Assembly: GCA_004020545.1 (NCBI GenBank)
Contig: SAQE01000004.1
Coordinates: forward strand, 62,001 to 126,000
Reading direction: 5' to 3'
DNA from: Mesorhizobium sp.
GTDB lineage: Bacteria > Pseudomonadota > Alphaproteobacteria > Rhizobiales > Rhizobiaceae
Length of the DNA stretch: 64,000 bases
This document shows positions 1-7,581 of the stretch, piece after piece. The notes beneath the pieces are model-generated. The model worked only from the letters and a program-made list of their open reading frames with translations, made no database searches and was not told where the DNA came from. How positions within the stretch are numbered: position 1 is the stretch's first letter; each line of letters begins with the position of its first letter. A program made the position numbers and the translations under genes.

Positions 1-1103
1 CCTGGTCGATGCCCGACGACGAGTGGGACGCCATCTCGCTCAACTACACTTCCGGCACGACAGGCAATCCGAAGGGCGTCGTCTACCACCATCGTGGCGC
101 GGCGCTGATGGCCTACACCAACACCATCCATGCCGGCATGGCCAAGCATGCGGTCTATCTCTGGACGCTGCCGATGTTCCACTGCAACGGCTGGTGCTTC
201 CCCTGGACGCTCGCCGTGCAGGCCGGCACCCATGTCTGCCTGCGCTGGGTGCGGGCAAAGCCGATGTATGATGCGATCGCCGACCACGGCGTCACCCATC
301 TCTGCGGCGCGCCGATCGTCATGTCGGTGTTGATCAACGCGAAGGAAGAGGACAAGCGCCAGTTCCCGCAGACCGTCACCTTCAACACGGCCGCCGCGCC
401 GCCGCCGGAGGCGGTGCTTTCCGGCATGGCCGATGCCGGCTTTGCCGTCACCCATCTCTACGGCCTGACCGAGACCTATGGGCCGGCCGTCGTCAACGAG
501 TGGCACAACGAGTGGGATGAGCTCGACAAGGGGCCGAGGACGGCGAAGAAGGCGCGCCAGGGCGTGCGCTATGCCTCGCTCGAAGGGCTCACGGTGATGA
601 ACCCCGAGACGATGGCCGAGACGCCGGCCGACGGCGAGACAATCGGCGAGGTCATGTTCCGCGGCAACATCGTCATGAAGGGCTATCTGAAGAACCGCAA
701 GGCGACCGACGAGGCCTTCGCCGGCGGCTGGTTCCATTCCGGCGATCTCGGCGTCATGCACCCGGATGGCTACATCCAGCTCAAGGACCGCTCCAAGGAC
801 ATCATCATCTCGGGCGGCGAGAACATCTCGTCGATCGAGGTCGAGGACGCGCTCTACAAGCATCCCTCCGTCGCCTCCTGCGGCGTCGTCGCCCGCGCTG
901 ACGAAAAATGGGGCGAGGTGCCGGTCGCTTACGTCGAGCTGAAGCCGGGCAAGACGGCAACAGAGGCCGAGATCATCGAGCACTGCCGCAGCCTGCTCGC
1001 CCGCTTCAAGGTGCCGAGGGCCGTAGTGTTCGCCGAAATTCCAAAGACCTCGACGGGGAAAATCCAGAAGTTCCGGTTGAGGGACATGGCGAAGGGGGCG
1101 TAG
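1..1103 (+). CDS. Acyl-CoA synthetase (AMP-binding), 3' part
   Basis: Open from the left edge (reading frame from base 3), so the N-terminal part is outside the window. It would activate a carboxylate with ATP and pass the acyl-adenylate to CoA in the cytoplasm. The adenylate-forming motifs appear in order: ATP loop TSGTTGNPKG (from base 48), GLTETYGP (about 463), GWFHSGDLG (about 727), the hinge region DRSKDIIISGGEN (about 787) and the catalytic-lysine motif PKTSTGKIQK close to the stop TAG at 1101-1103. The motif style resembles medium-chain or methylmercaptopropionate-type ligases (FadD/DmdB-like); the substrate is an inference. No close downstream partner: a 456-base gap follows. Confidence 0.93.
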   Translation, partial: WSMPDDEWDAISLNYTSGTTGNPKGVVYHHRGAALMAYTNTIHAGMAKHAVYLWTLPMFHCNGWCFPWTLAVQAGTHVCLRWVRAKPMYDAIADHGVTHLCGAPIVMSVLINAKEEDKRQFPQTVTFNTAAAPPPEAVLSGMADAGFAVTHLYGLTETYGPAVVNEWHNEWDELDKGPRTAKKARQGVRYASLEGLTVMNPETMAETPADGETIGEVMFRGNIVMKGYLKNRKATDEAFAGGWFHSGDLGVMHPDGYIQLKDRSKDIIISGGENISSIEVEDALYKHPSVASCGVVARADEKWGEVPVAYVELKPGKTATEAEIIEHCRSLLARFKVPRAVVFAEIPKTSTGKIQKFRLRDMAKGA

Positions 1104-1415
1104 GCCTGCGTCGCGCATTTACGCTGTGGCTGCGACCTGGGGAGAGTTCGCCTCCGCCGTTCGCGACGTCGGCATCCGAGCAAACGCATTAAATCCGCTC
1201 CCGGACCTGATGGAGATCCGGTGGGAAAAGCAGGTTTTCTGGCGGGATGAATAGCGCGCGCGCCGTCGTTAACTGCAAAGCGAACGGTCGGGTCGAGCCA
1301 CCGGCACGACCCAGGTAACGGTTGATTCAACCGCTGCTGGTATTGTGAAAGTGGCGGCTCCGACGGTGTGGCAGGGGTGCTGGGCGTCGAAGCCGCCTGC
1401 GCGGCCAATGGGCAG

Positions 1416-1452
1416 TAGACCGCGCTGTCTCAGAATAGGACAGCGCGGTCTA
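1416..1452. terminator. Perfect 14-bp inverted repeat in the gap after the synthetase gene
   Basis: Arms TAGACCGCGCTGTC (1416-1429) and GACAGCGCGGTCTA (1439-1452) are exact reverse complements around a 9-base loop. The gap 1104-1559 holds no other coding signal that I can support. There is no T-run on either side, so it may be a non-canonical terminator, an mRNA 3'-end stabiliser or a protein site. Confidence 0.5.
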
Positions 1453-1559
1453 TGATTAGTTAATGCTAATGGACCTTCCCGGGTAAGCTTTCGCCGTTTC
1501 GGGATTGGCCGGCCCTGGCATCCGTGTTGCGCGGCGGTTCCATCTTGGAGGAAGATGGA

Positions 1560-1745
1560 ATGGGTTTGGCCAATGACCTATTCGACAAGGCATTGACGTT
1601 TCAGTGTCCGCGCTGCCACGCCGCGTTGATCAAGAAAGGCTCGTGGATCAAGAGCGTCACAACTTTCAAGTGCGAACGCTGCAACAAAACGGTGCGCCTG
1701 TCCTATACGGACAAGCTGGCGATTTTCGAACGGCATCGACGTTAG
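1560..1745 (+). CDS. Small zinc-ribbon protein (61 aa)
   Basis: Short cytoplasmic protein with two CxxC knuckles (C16-x2-C19 and C38-x2-C41) separated by 18 residues, the layout of a zinc ribbon that binds one Zn ion. The rest is basic (KKGSWIK, FERHRR), which would suit nucleic-acid or ribosome contact, but no function is assigned. The ATG at 1560 is chosen over an in-frame GTG at 1524 because GGAGGAAG (1547-1554) lies 5 bases upstream of it. It stands alone, with hairpins and non-coding DNA on both sides. The strong ribosome-binding site and paired cysteines argue that the gene is real. Confidence 0.7.
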   Translation: MGLANDLFDKALTFQCPRCHAALIKKGSWIKSVTTFKCERCNKTVRLSYTDKLAIFERHRR

Positions 1746-2083
1746 ACAGCATTGCCCGCGAGCAACGAGCGGCCCGGCACGCTGGCGGGGTAGGCCAGGA
1801 CGGGCCGGGCCTCACCGGCGAGGCAGTGTACGAAAAACAATCCGCCGGCTGAAATGGTGATATCAGGCATCCCTGGTGTTTTCGCCATGCGAACGAAGGA
1901 CGCCTGGCGTGGCGCGCTTGCGCGCTGGTGAGCATCAAAGGCTGGTGATCGCCGCGATGTAAGGTGCAAACCTGCGCCTCGCTTCGCTCATTGCGTCGCG
2001 CTGAGATAGCAACGTTCACGGTAGCCGGCAGCTCCTCACTGTCACCATCTGTCACCATTTTGTACGCGTACATCGATTCAGCG

Positions 2084-2139
2084 TTGACTCTTCGCTTCTT
2101 TCGATTTACGAGTGACGAAAATTGAAATTCGTCACTCGT
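2084..2139 (+). promoter_or_regulatory. Promoter and palindromic operator of the TetR/RND operon
   Basis: A perfect 12-bp inverted repeat, ACGAGTGACGAA (2108-2119) and TTCGTCACTCGT (2128-2139), with an 8-base centre ends 14 bases before the TetR ATG. A candidate -35 TTGACT (2084-2089) sits 17 bases before a weak -10 TACGAG (2107-2112), which overlaps the left arm. Repressor bound here would block RNA polymerase, which is the usual TetR autorepression layout. The operator also shows that the upstream in-frame GTG at 2112 is not the start codon. The gap 1746-2153 otherwise holds only a weak GC-rich repeat (1771-1811). Confidence 0.65.
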
Positions 2140-2153
2140 CAAACGAAAGTACC

Positions 2154-2759
2154 ATGTCAGAAGCCGCCAACATCGTGGCCGACCCCGCCAGACAGGAGAA
2201 TGTGACGCGCATTCTCGACTGCGCCGAGCGCCTGTTCAGGCACTATGGCTACGGCAAGACCAACGTCGCCGACATTGCCCGCGAGCTCGGCATGTCGCCG
2301 GCCAACATCTATCGTTTCTTCGCCTCCAAGGTCGAAATCCACCAGGCCGTCTGCGGCCGCATGCTCGGCGCCAGCTACGCGATGGCTTACCAGATCTCGC
2401 GCCTGCCGCTCAGCGCCGAGGAGCGGCTGCGCCGCTACGTGCATGCCCAGTACAAGATGACGCTCGAGGTCATGCTCGATGACCAGAAGGTGCATGAGAT
2501 GGTCATCGTCGCGCTGGAGCGCGACTGGGGTGTCATCGACAAGCATGTCGACCGCATCCACGACCTGTTCGCCGAGGTGATCCGCGAGGGCATCGAAGCC
2601 GGTGAGTTCAGGAAGCAGGATCCGGTAATCGCCTCGCGCTGCTTCGGCGCCTCCACCGTCATCCTGTGCCATCCGCAGATGGTCGCGCAGTGCCTTGCCA
2701 AGACCAACCGGGCGATGCCCGACGACCTCATCGACTACGCAATCAGAGCCTTGAAATAG
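2154..2759 (+). CDS. TetR family regulator of the adjacent RND pump
   Basis: Predicted DNA-binding repressor of 201 aa. Residues about 15-65 form the TetR helix-turn-helix (RILDCAERLFRHYGYG, then DIARELGMSPANIYRFFASK). The C-terminal half is the variable ligand-binding/dimerisation region. ATG 2154 lies just after the 2108-2139 operator. The adaptor and RND genes follow on the same strand 53 bases later, the classic arrangement in which drug binding releases the repressor from its own operon. Family and local target are well supported; the inducer is unknown. Confidence 0.9.
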   Translation: MSEAANIVADPARQENVTRILDCAERLFRHYGYGKTNVADIARELGMSPANIYRFFASKVEIHQAVCGRMLGASYAMAYQISRLPLSAEERLRRYVHAQYKMTLEVMLDDQKVHEMVIVALERDWGVIDKHVDRIHDLFAEVIREGIEAGEFRKQDPVIASRCFGASTVILCHPQMVAQCLAKTNRAMPDDLIDYAIRALK

Positions 2760-2812
2760 CCGCCGCCCGCCGGGTGCCGGTCGACGTTCATCTCCAGTTC
2801 GGGAGTGCTAAG

Positions 2813-3976
2813 GTGTCTTTGTCCAGTTCCATCCTCCGCAAGCTGCCTGCCGCTGGCCTCCCAGTCGTCGGCATCATCGTCGCAGCGCTCGGGCTTGCCG
2901 GCTGCAGCCAGGAGAAGGCGGCGGTCGTCCAGGAAGTCGTCCGTCCAGTAAAGGTCGTCGAGATCGGTAAGGCCGAGACCACACGTCAGCTCGATTATTC
3001 CGGTTCGGTGCGCGCCCGCACCGAAATGAATCTCGGCTTCCGCATCGCCGGCAAGGTCACCGAGCGTCTGGTCGACATCGGCCAGCATGTGAACGAGGGC
3101 GACGTGCTCGCCCGCGTCGACCCTTCCGACTACGAGCTGTCGGTGAAGAGCGCCCAGGCGAGCCTCGATGCCGCCGAGCGCCAGGTCGAGACCGTCGATC
3201 TTGCCAAGAAGCGCGCCGAGCAGCTCTACGCCAAGAACTTTGCGCCGAAGTCGCAGCTCGATCAGGCGGCGCTGACCTATGATCAGGCGGTGGCAACGCG
3301 CGATGCCGCCCGTTCGACCCTCGCCCAGGCGCAGAACCAGGTGCATTACACCGATCTCAAGGCCAGCAAGGCTGGCATCGTCACCGCCATCTCGGCCGAC
3401 ATCGGCCAGGTGGTCGGCGCCGGCACGCCGGTGATGACGGTTGCCGTCGATGGCGAGAAGGAAGTGCTGATCGCGGTGCCCGAAATGGACATCGCCGGCT
3501 TCCGCCCGGGCAAGGAGGTCAAGGCGGGCTTCTGGTCGGACGACGCGCTCACGCTCGACGGCAAGGTCCGCGAGGTTGCCGGCAGCGCCGATCCGCAGTC
3601 GCGCACCTTCGCGGTCAGGATTTCGCTCCCCAACGATCCGCGCGTGTTGCTCGGGATGACAGCGAACGTCGAGGCAACCGTCGGTAGCAAGGCTGAGCTG
3701 GTGTCGATCCCGCTGACCGCGATGGCCGAGAAGGACGGCAAGCAGATCGTCTGGACGGTCGACCGCACGAGCGACACAGTCCATCCGCGCCCGATCAAGG
3801 TCGCCAACTTCACCGCTGACGGTGTCGCCGTGGCCGATGGCCTGAAGCAGGGCGACGTGGTGGTCGCCGCCGGCACGCAATTCATGACCGAGAACCTGAA
3901 GGTCAAGCTTTCCGGCGACGTCGCCCAGCAGTCCGCCTCCGCGGACGACGACGTCGCCACCAGTAGCCTGCGCTAG
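2813..3976 (+). CDS. RND efflux periplasmic adaptor (membrane fusion lipoprotein)
   Basis: Periplasmic adaptor of 387 aa that links an inner-membrane RND pump to an outer-membrane channel. The N-terminus has a hydrophobic signal ending in a lipobox (LAGC, Cys31), so it is probably lipid-anchored. It then shows the lipoyl half-motif (GKVTERLVDIGQHVNEGD), an alpha-hairpin with a Q/A-rich coiled-coil pattern (about 110-175), and the returning lipoyl/beta-barrel region. The GTG at 2813 is chosen because GGGAG (2801-2805) precedes it and the lipobox then falls at the right distance. The frame runs open back to 2666, but that extension overlaps the TetR gene and has no signal. Operon with TetR and the RND gene. 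Confidence 0.92.
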   Translation: MSLSSSILRKLPAAGLPVVGIIVAALGLAGCSQEKAAVVQEVVRPVKVVEIGKAETTRQLDYSGSVRARTEMNLGFRIAGKVTERLVDIGQHVNEGDVLARVDPSDYELSVKSAQASLDAAERQVETVDLAKKRAEQLYAKNFAPKSQLDQAALTYDQAVATRDAARSTLAQAQNQVHYTDLKASKAGIVTAISADIGQVVGAGTPVMTVAVDGEKEVLIAVPEMDIAGFRPGKEVKAGFWSDDALTLDGKVREVAGSADPQSRTFAVRISLPNDPRVLLGMTANVEATVGSKAELVSIPLTAMAEKDGKQIVWTVDRTSDTVHPRPIKVANFTADGVAVADGLKQGDVVVAAGTQFMTENLKVKLSGDVAQQSASADDDVATSSLR

Positions 3977-4222
3977 CGCGAGGCGTAACGAACGCCTTTC
4001 CCGCCTCGCTGCGCGAGCCGCGAGCCGGGGAGGGCATGGGTTCCGGGCGGCGAACGCGCCCGATCGACGAGATGCCGGCTGTTGGTATCCCCCGCACCAT
4101 GGCCGCGTCCAGCGCGATTGCGAGTCTCTCTCCGCTTGAGGTGCTCGCCGCCCGGAAGCCCACCGAGCAATTCATGAGTAATGGCAAGCGTGCCTTGCCG
4201 GCCAATTGGACTGGACTGCGCC

Positions 4223-7200
4223 ATGACCACCGACAGCAGCACCGAAAAGCGGCCCTTCAACCTCTCGCGCTGGGCGATCGGACATCCGAGCATCGCCCGT
4301 TTCCTGTTCGGCCTGATCATCCTGGCCGGCGCGCTCGGCCTGATGCGCATGGGCCAGAAGGAAGACCCCGACTTCACCTTCCGCGTCATGGTGGTGCAGG
4401 CGGTCTGGCCCGGCGCCTCGATCCAGGACATGGAGGACCAGGTCGTCAACAAGATCGAGCGCAAGCTGCAGGAAACGCCGCATCTCGATTTCGTGCGCTC
4501 CTACACCCGCGCCGGCAGCGCCATCATCACCTTGCAGGTCAAGGGCGACACCAATTCGGAGGAGGTGAAGGACGCCTTCTACCAGGTGCGCAAGAAGGTC
4601 GGCGACATTGCCAACGAACTGCCGCAGGGCCTGCTCGGGCCGTACTTCAATGACGAGTTCGGCGATACCTTCATCACGCTGCATTCGATCAGCGGCGACG
4701 GCTTCACCTATCCGGAGCTGAAGAAGTTTGCCATCCAGGCGCGCGACATGCTCTTGACGACGCCGGGCGTCGAGAAGGCCGTCATCATCGGCGACCAGCC
4801 GGAGAAGATCTATATCGATGTCTCGTCCAAGGCGCTTGCCGAGCGTGGCCTGACCATCCTCGACCTGCAGAACGCCGTGAAAGGCCAGAACGCCGTCGAT
4901 CCGGCGGGCTCGGTCGACACCGGCCTACGCTCGGTCCGCATCTCGGTAGAAGGCGACGTCACCAGGGCCGCCGACATCCGTGAGTTGAGACTCCGCGCCG
5001 GCAACCAGGTGACGCGGCTCGGCGACATTGCCACTGTCACTTCCGGCCTTGAGGACCCCTACCAGCGCAAGTACCGCTTCAACGGCCATGAGAGCGTCCA
5101 GGTCGGCGTCGTCATGGCCAAGGGCTTCAACGTTCGCGATGTCGGCAAGGATGTCGAGGCGACCTACAAACGCTTCGAGGAGGGGCTGCCCTACGGCGTT
5201 GCGGTCGACCAGATCTCCGACCAGCCCGAGGTGGTCAAGGATGCCGTCAACGAGTTCATGGAGGCGCTCGGTGAAGCGCTGCTGATCGTTCTCGTGGTCT
5301 CGTTCCTGTCGATCGGCTGGCGCTCCGGCCTGGTGATCGCCATCGCCATCCCGCTGGTTTTAGCCGCCACCTTCGCCATCATGTATGAGATCGGCATCGA
5401 CCTGCAGCGCATCTCGCTCGGCGCGCTGATCATTGCGCTGGGACTGCTGGTCGACGACGCCATGATCGTCGTCGAGATGATGGAGCGAAAGCTTGAGGAG
5501 GGACTGGTCAAGATCGAGGCGGCGAGCTTCGCCTACTCCTCGACCGCCTTCCCGATGCTGACCGGCACGCTGATCACCACCGCCGGCTTCATCCCCGTCG
5601 GCTTCGCCGCCTCCACCGCCGGCGAATATGTGCGCACGCTGTTCTATGTCGTCGGTATCGCGCTCGTCGTGTCTTGGTTCGTCGCGGTCTATTTCACGCC
5701 GTGGCTGGGCTATATGATTCTGAAGCAGCGCAAGCACGCCGGCACCCATCATGATGTCTTCGACACGCGCTTCTATCGGCGCCTGCGCTCGACGGTCACC
5801 TGGGCCGTGCGCCATCGCATCATCGTCCTGGTGATGACGCTGGTCACCTTCGGTACCAGTCTCTGGGCCTTCCAGTTCATTCCGCAGAACTTCTTCCCGC
5901 AGTCCTCGCGTCCGGAAATCCTGGTCGATCTCTGGCTGCCGGAAGGCACCTCGATCAAGGAGGTCGAGAACCAGGCCAAGGTGCTGGAAGCCAGGATGAT
6001 GGACGATCCTGACAAGCGCTTCATCGCCACTTATATCGGCGAAGGCGCGCCGCGCTTCTTCCTGCCGCTCGACCAGCAGCTCAGGAACCCGAACTTCGCC
6101 CAGCTCCTGGTGATGGCCAAGGACGAGCCGGCGCGCGAGCGGCTGATCGTCAAGCTGCGCAGCATCCTTGCCAAGGACTTCCCCTCGATCCGTGGCAAGG
6201 TCGACCGGCTGTTCCTCGGTCCGCCGACCGGCTGGCCGGTGCAGATGCGCGTCATGGGTCCGGACCGCCAGGAAGTGCGCCGCATTGCCGACGAGGTGAA
6301 GGCGAGGTTCCAGGCGAACCCGCTGCTCGGCGCGGTGCATGACGACTGGCTGGAGCCGGTGCCGGCGATGAAGCTGGTGATCGACCAGGACCGCGCCCGT
6401 GCGCTCGGCGTCACCTCGCAGCGCATCCGCCAGATGCTGCAGGCCACCATGTCCGGCGCGCCGCTCGACGATTTCCGCGACGGCGAGGAGACGGTTTCCA
6501 TCGTTGCCCGCGAGCCCGAGGCGACCCGCAAGCTGCTGTCCTCGGTCGACTCGGTCTACATCCCGACCGACTTCGGCGGCTCGGTGCCGCTGTCGCAGGT
6601 GGCGAAGGTCGTGCCCGTCATGGAGCAGGGCATTGAGTGGCGGCGCGACCGCCTGCCGACGATCACCGTGCGCGGCACGCTGCCGGACGGCGTGCAGTCG
6701 AACGACGTCGTTACCAAGATGTACAACGACATGAAGGACCTGCGCGCCGGCCTTGCCCCCGGCTACGAGGTCGAGATCCAGGGCGGCGCGGAGGACTCGG
6801 CTGAAAGCCAGGCCTCGATCGCGGCCAAGGCGCCGATCATGCTCGCCATCATCGTCATATTGCTGATGGTCCAGCTCCAGCATTTCGGCAAGTCGATGCT
6901 GGTGCTGGCCACCGGTCCGCTGGGCATCATCGGCGCCGCCGCGGCGCTTCTGATCAGCGGCGCGCCGTTCGGCTTCGTCGCCATCCTCGGCGTCATCGCG
7001 CTGCTCGGCATCATCATGCGAAACTCGATCATCCTGGTCGATCAGATCGATCAGGACATCGCGGCCGGCATGGAGCGATCGGAGGCGATCGTCGGCGCCG
7101 CCGTGCGCCGCTTCCGGCCGATCATGCTGACGGCGCTGACCGCCGTGCTGGCGCTGATCCCGATCTCGCGCGCCGTCTTCTGGGGGCCGCTGGCCTATGC

Positions 7201-7372
7201 CATGATGGGCGGCATCCTGGTCGCGACCGTCCTGACCATCCTGGTGCTGCCGGCGGGCTACGCCCTGTTCTTCGGCCGCGCGCCCAAGAAGGCCAAGACC
7301 GACGAGCAGGTGCCGGAGCCGGAGCAGATCGAAGGCATCGAAAGACCGCAACTGGCGCTCGCTGCGGAATAG
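4223..7372 (+). CDS. RND family efflux transporter
   Basis: Inner-membrane proton-driven exporter of 1049 aa, typical RND length. One N-terminal transmembrane helix (about 22-42) is followed by a large periplasmic loop, then the helix bundle. TM4 carries the proton-relay aspartates in LLVDDAMIVVEMMERK, and the duplicated second half ends with GIIMRNSIILVDQID. The sequence style is the non-AcrB branch of RND pumps found in rhizobia (VexF/NolG-like), an inference by eye. ATG 4223 is preferred to 4181 because homologues begin shortly before the first helix. No outer-membrane channel gene is present, so a chromosomal TolC homologue would have to serve. The gap 3977-4222 holds nothing I recognise. 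Confidence 0.92.
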   Translation: MTTDSSTEKRPFNLSRWAIGHPSIARFLFGLIILAGALGLMRMGQKEDPDFTFRVMVVQAVWPGASIQDMEDQVVNKIERKLQETPHLDFVRSYTRAGSAIITLQVKGDTNSEEVKDAFYQVRKKVGDIANELPQGLLGPYFNDEFGDTFITLHSISGDGFTYPELKKFAIQARDMLLTTPGVEKAVIIGDQPEKIYIDVSSKALAERGLTILDLQNAVKGQNAVDPAGSVDTGLRSVRISVEGDVTRAADIRELRLRAGNQVTRLGDIATVTSGLEDPYQRKYRFNGHESVQVGVVMAKGFNVRDVGKDVEATYKRFEEGLPYGVAVDQISDQPEVVKDAVNEFMEALGEALLIVLVVSFLSIGWRSGLVIAIAIPLVLAATFAIMYEIGIDLQRISLGALIIALGLLVDDAMIVVEMMERKLEEGLVKIEAASFAYSSTAFPMLTGTLITTAGFIPVGFAASTAGEYVRTLFYVVGIALVVSWFVAVYFTPWLGYMILKQRKHAGTHHDVFDTRFYRRLRSTVTWAVRHRIIVLVMTLVTFGTSLWAFQFIPQNFFPQSSRPEILVDLWLPEGTSIKEVENQAKVLEARMMDDPDKRFIATYIGEGAPRFFLPLDQQLRNPNFAQLLVMAKDEPARERLIVKLRSILAKDFPSIRGKVDRLFLGPPTGWPVQMRVMGPDRQEVRRIADEVKARFQANPLLGAVHDDWLEPVPAMKLVIDQDRARALGVTSQRIRQMLQATMSGAPLDDFRDGEETVSIVAREPEATRKLLSSVDSVYIPTDFGGSVPLSQVAKVVPVMEQGIEWRRDRLPTITVRGTLPDGVQSNDVVTKMYNDMKDLRAGLAPGYEVEIQGGAEDSAESQASIAAKAPIMLAIIVILLMVQLQHFGKSMLVLATGPLGIIGAAAALLISGAPFGFVAILGVIALLGIIMRNSIILVDQIDQDIAAGMERSEAIVGAAVRRFRPIMLTALTAVLALIPISRAVFWGPLAYAMMGGILVATVLTILVLPAGYALFFGRAPKKAKTDEQVPEPEQIEGIERPQLALAAE

Positions 7373-7485
7373 AGCATGATCCCGAAAAGTGCGTAGCGGT
7401 TTTCGGAAAAGATCATGCTGAAATAAGGACACAGGTGGCAACCTCGGATCATCCGCCATCGGGCGAAAACCGGTGGCGGATGATC
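7371..7485. repeat. Bipartite palindromic intergenic repeat (family A, copy 1)
   Basis: First part: imperfect palindrome with arms AGCATGATC and GATCATGCT around the core AAAAGTGCGTAGCGGTTTTC (7384-7403). Second part: hairpin 7447-7485 with 16-base arms (15 of 16 paired). Copies at 17577 and 19836 share the AAAAGTG-N-GNANCGGTTTT core, the A-rich linker and a following hairpin. It lies between the convergent RND and peptidase genes. Confidence 0.75.
7447..7485. terminator. Hairpin between convergent genes
   Basis: Arms GATCATCCGCCATCGG (7447-7462) and CCGGTGGCGGATGATC (7470-7485) pair at 15 of 16 positions around a 7-base loop. The position between two convergent genes suits a bidirectional transcription end, although neither side has a T-run. 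It is also the second part of the family A repeat. Confidence 0.45.
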
Positions 7486-7581
7486 ATCGTTAGCGCTGCC
7501 CCTCACCTTTCAGGGCGAGCCGCTTGGTGCATATCGAGCTTAGCGATCAGCCGTCCCAACCCAACCTTTATCCGGTCAACG

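Noticed and set aside
1524-1559. Upstream GTG start for the zinc-ribbon protein
   Set aside because: GGAGGAAG at 1547-1554 points to ATG 1560, and the extra residues are not part of the ribbon.
1771-1811. GGCCCGGC/GCCGGGCC pair after the zinc-ribbon gene as a terminator
   Set aside because: Only 8 bp with a 25-base loop and no T-run; too weak in such GC-rich DNA to call.
5360-7459. 699-aa open frame on the minus strand opposite the first RND gene
   Set aside because: Antisense shadow produced by high GC: composition is rich in R, H, D and Q with no domain pattern, while the plus-strand RND gene is full-length and intact.
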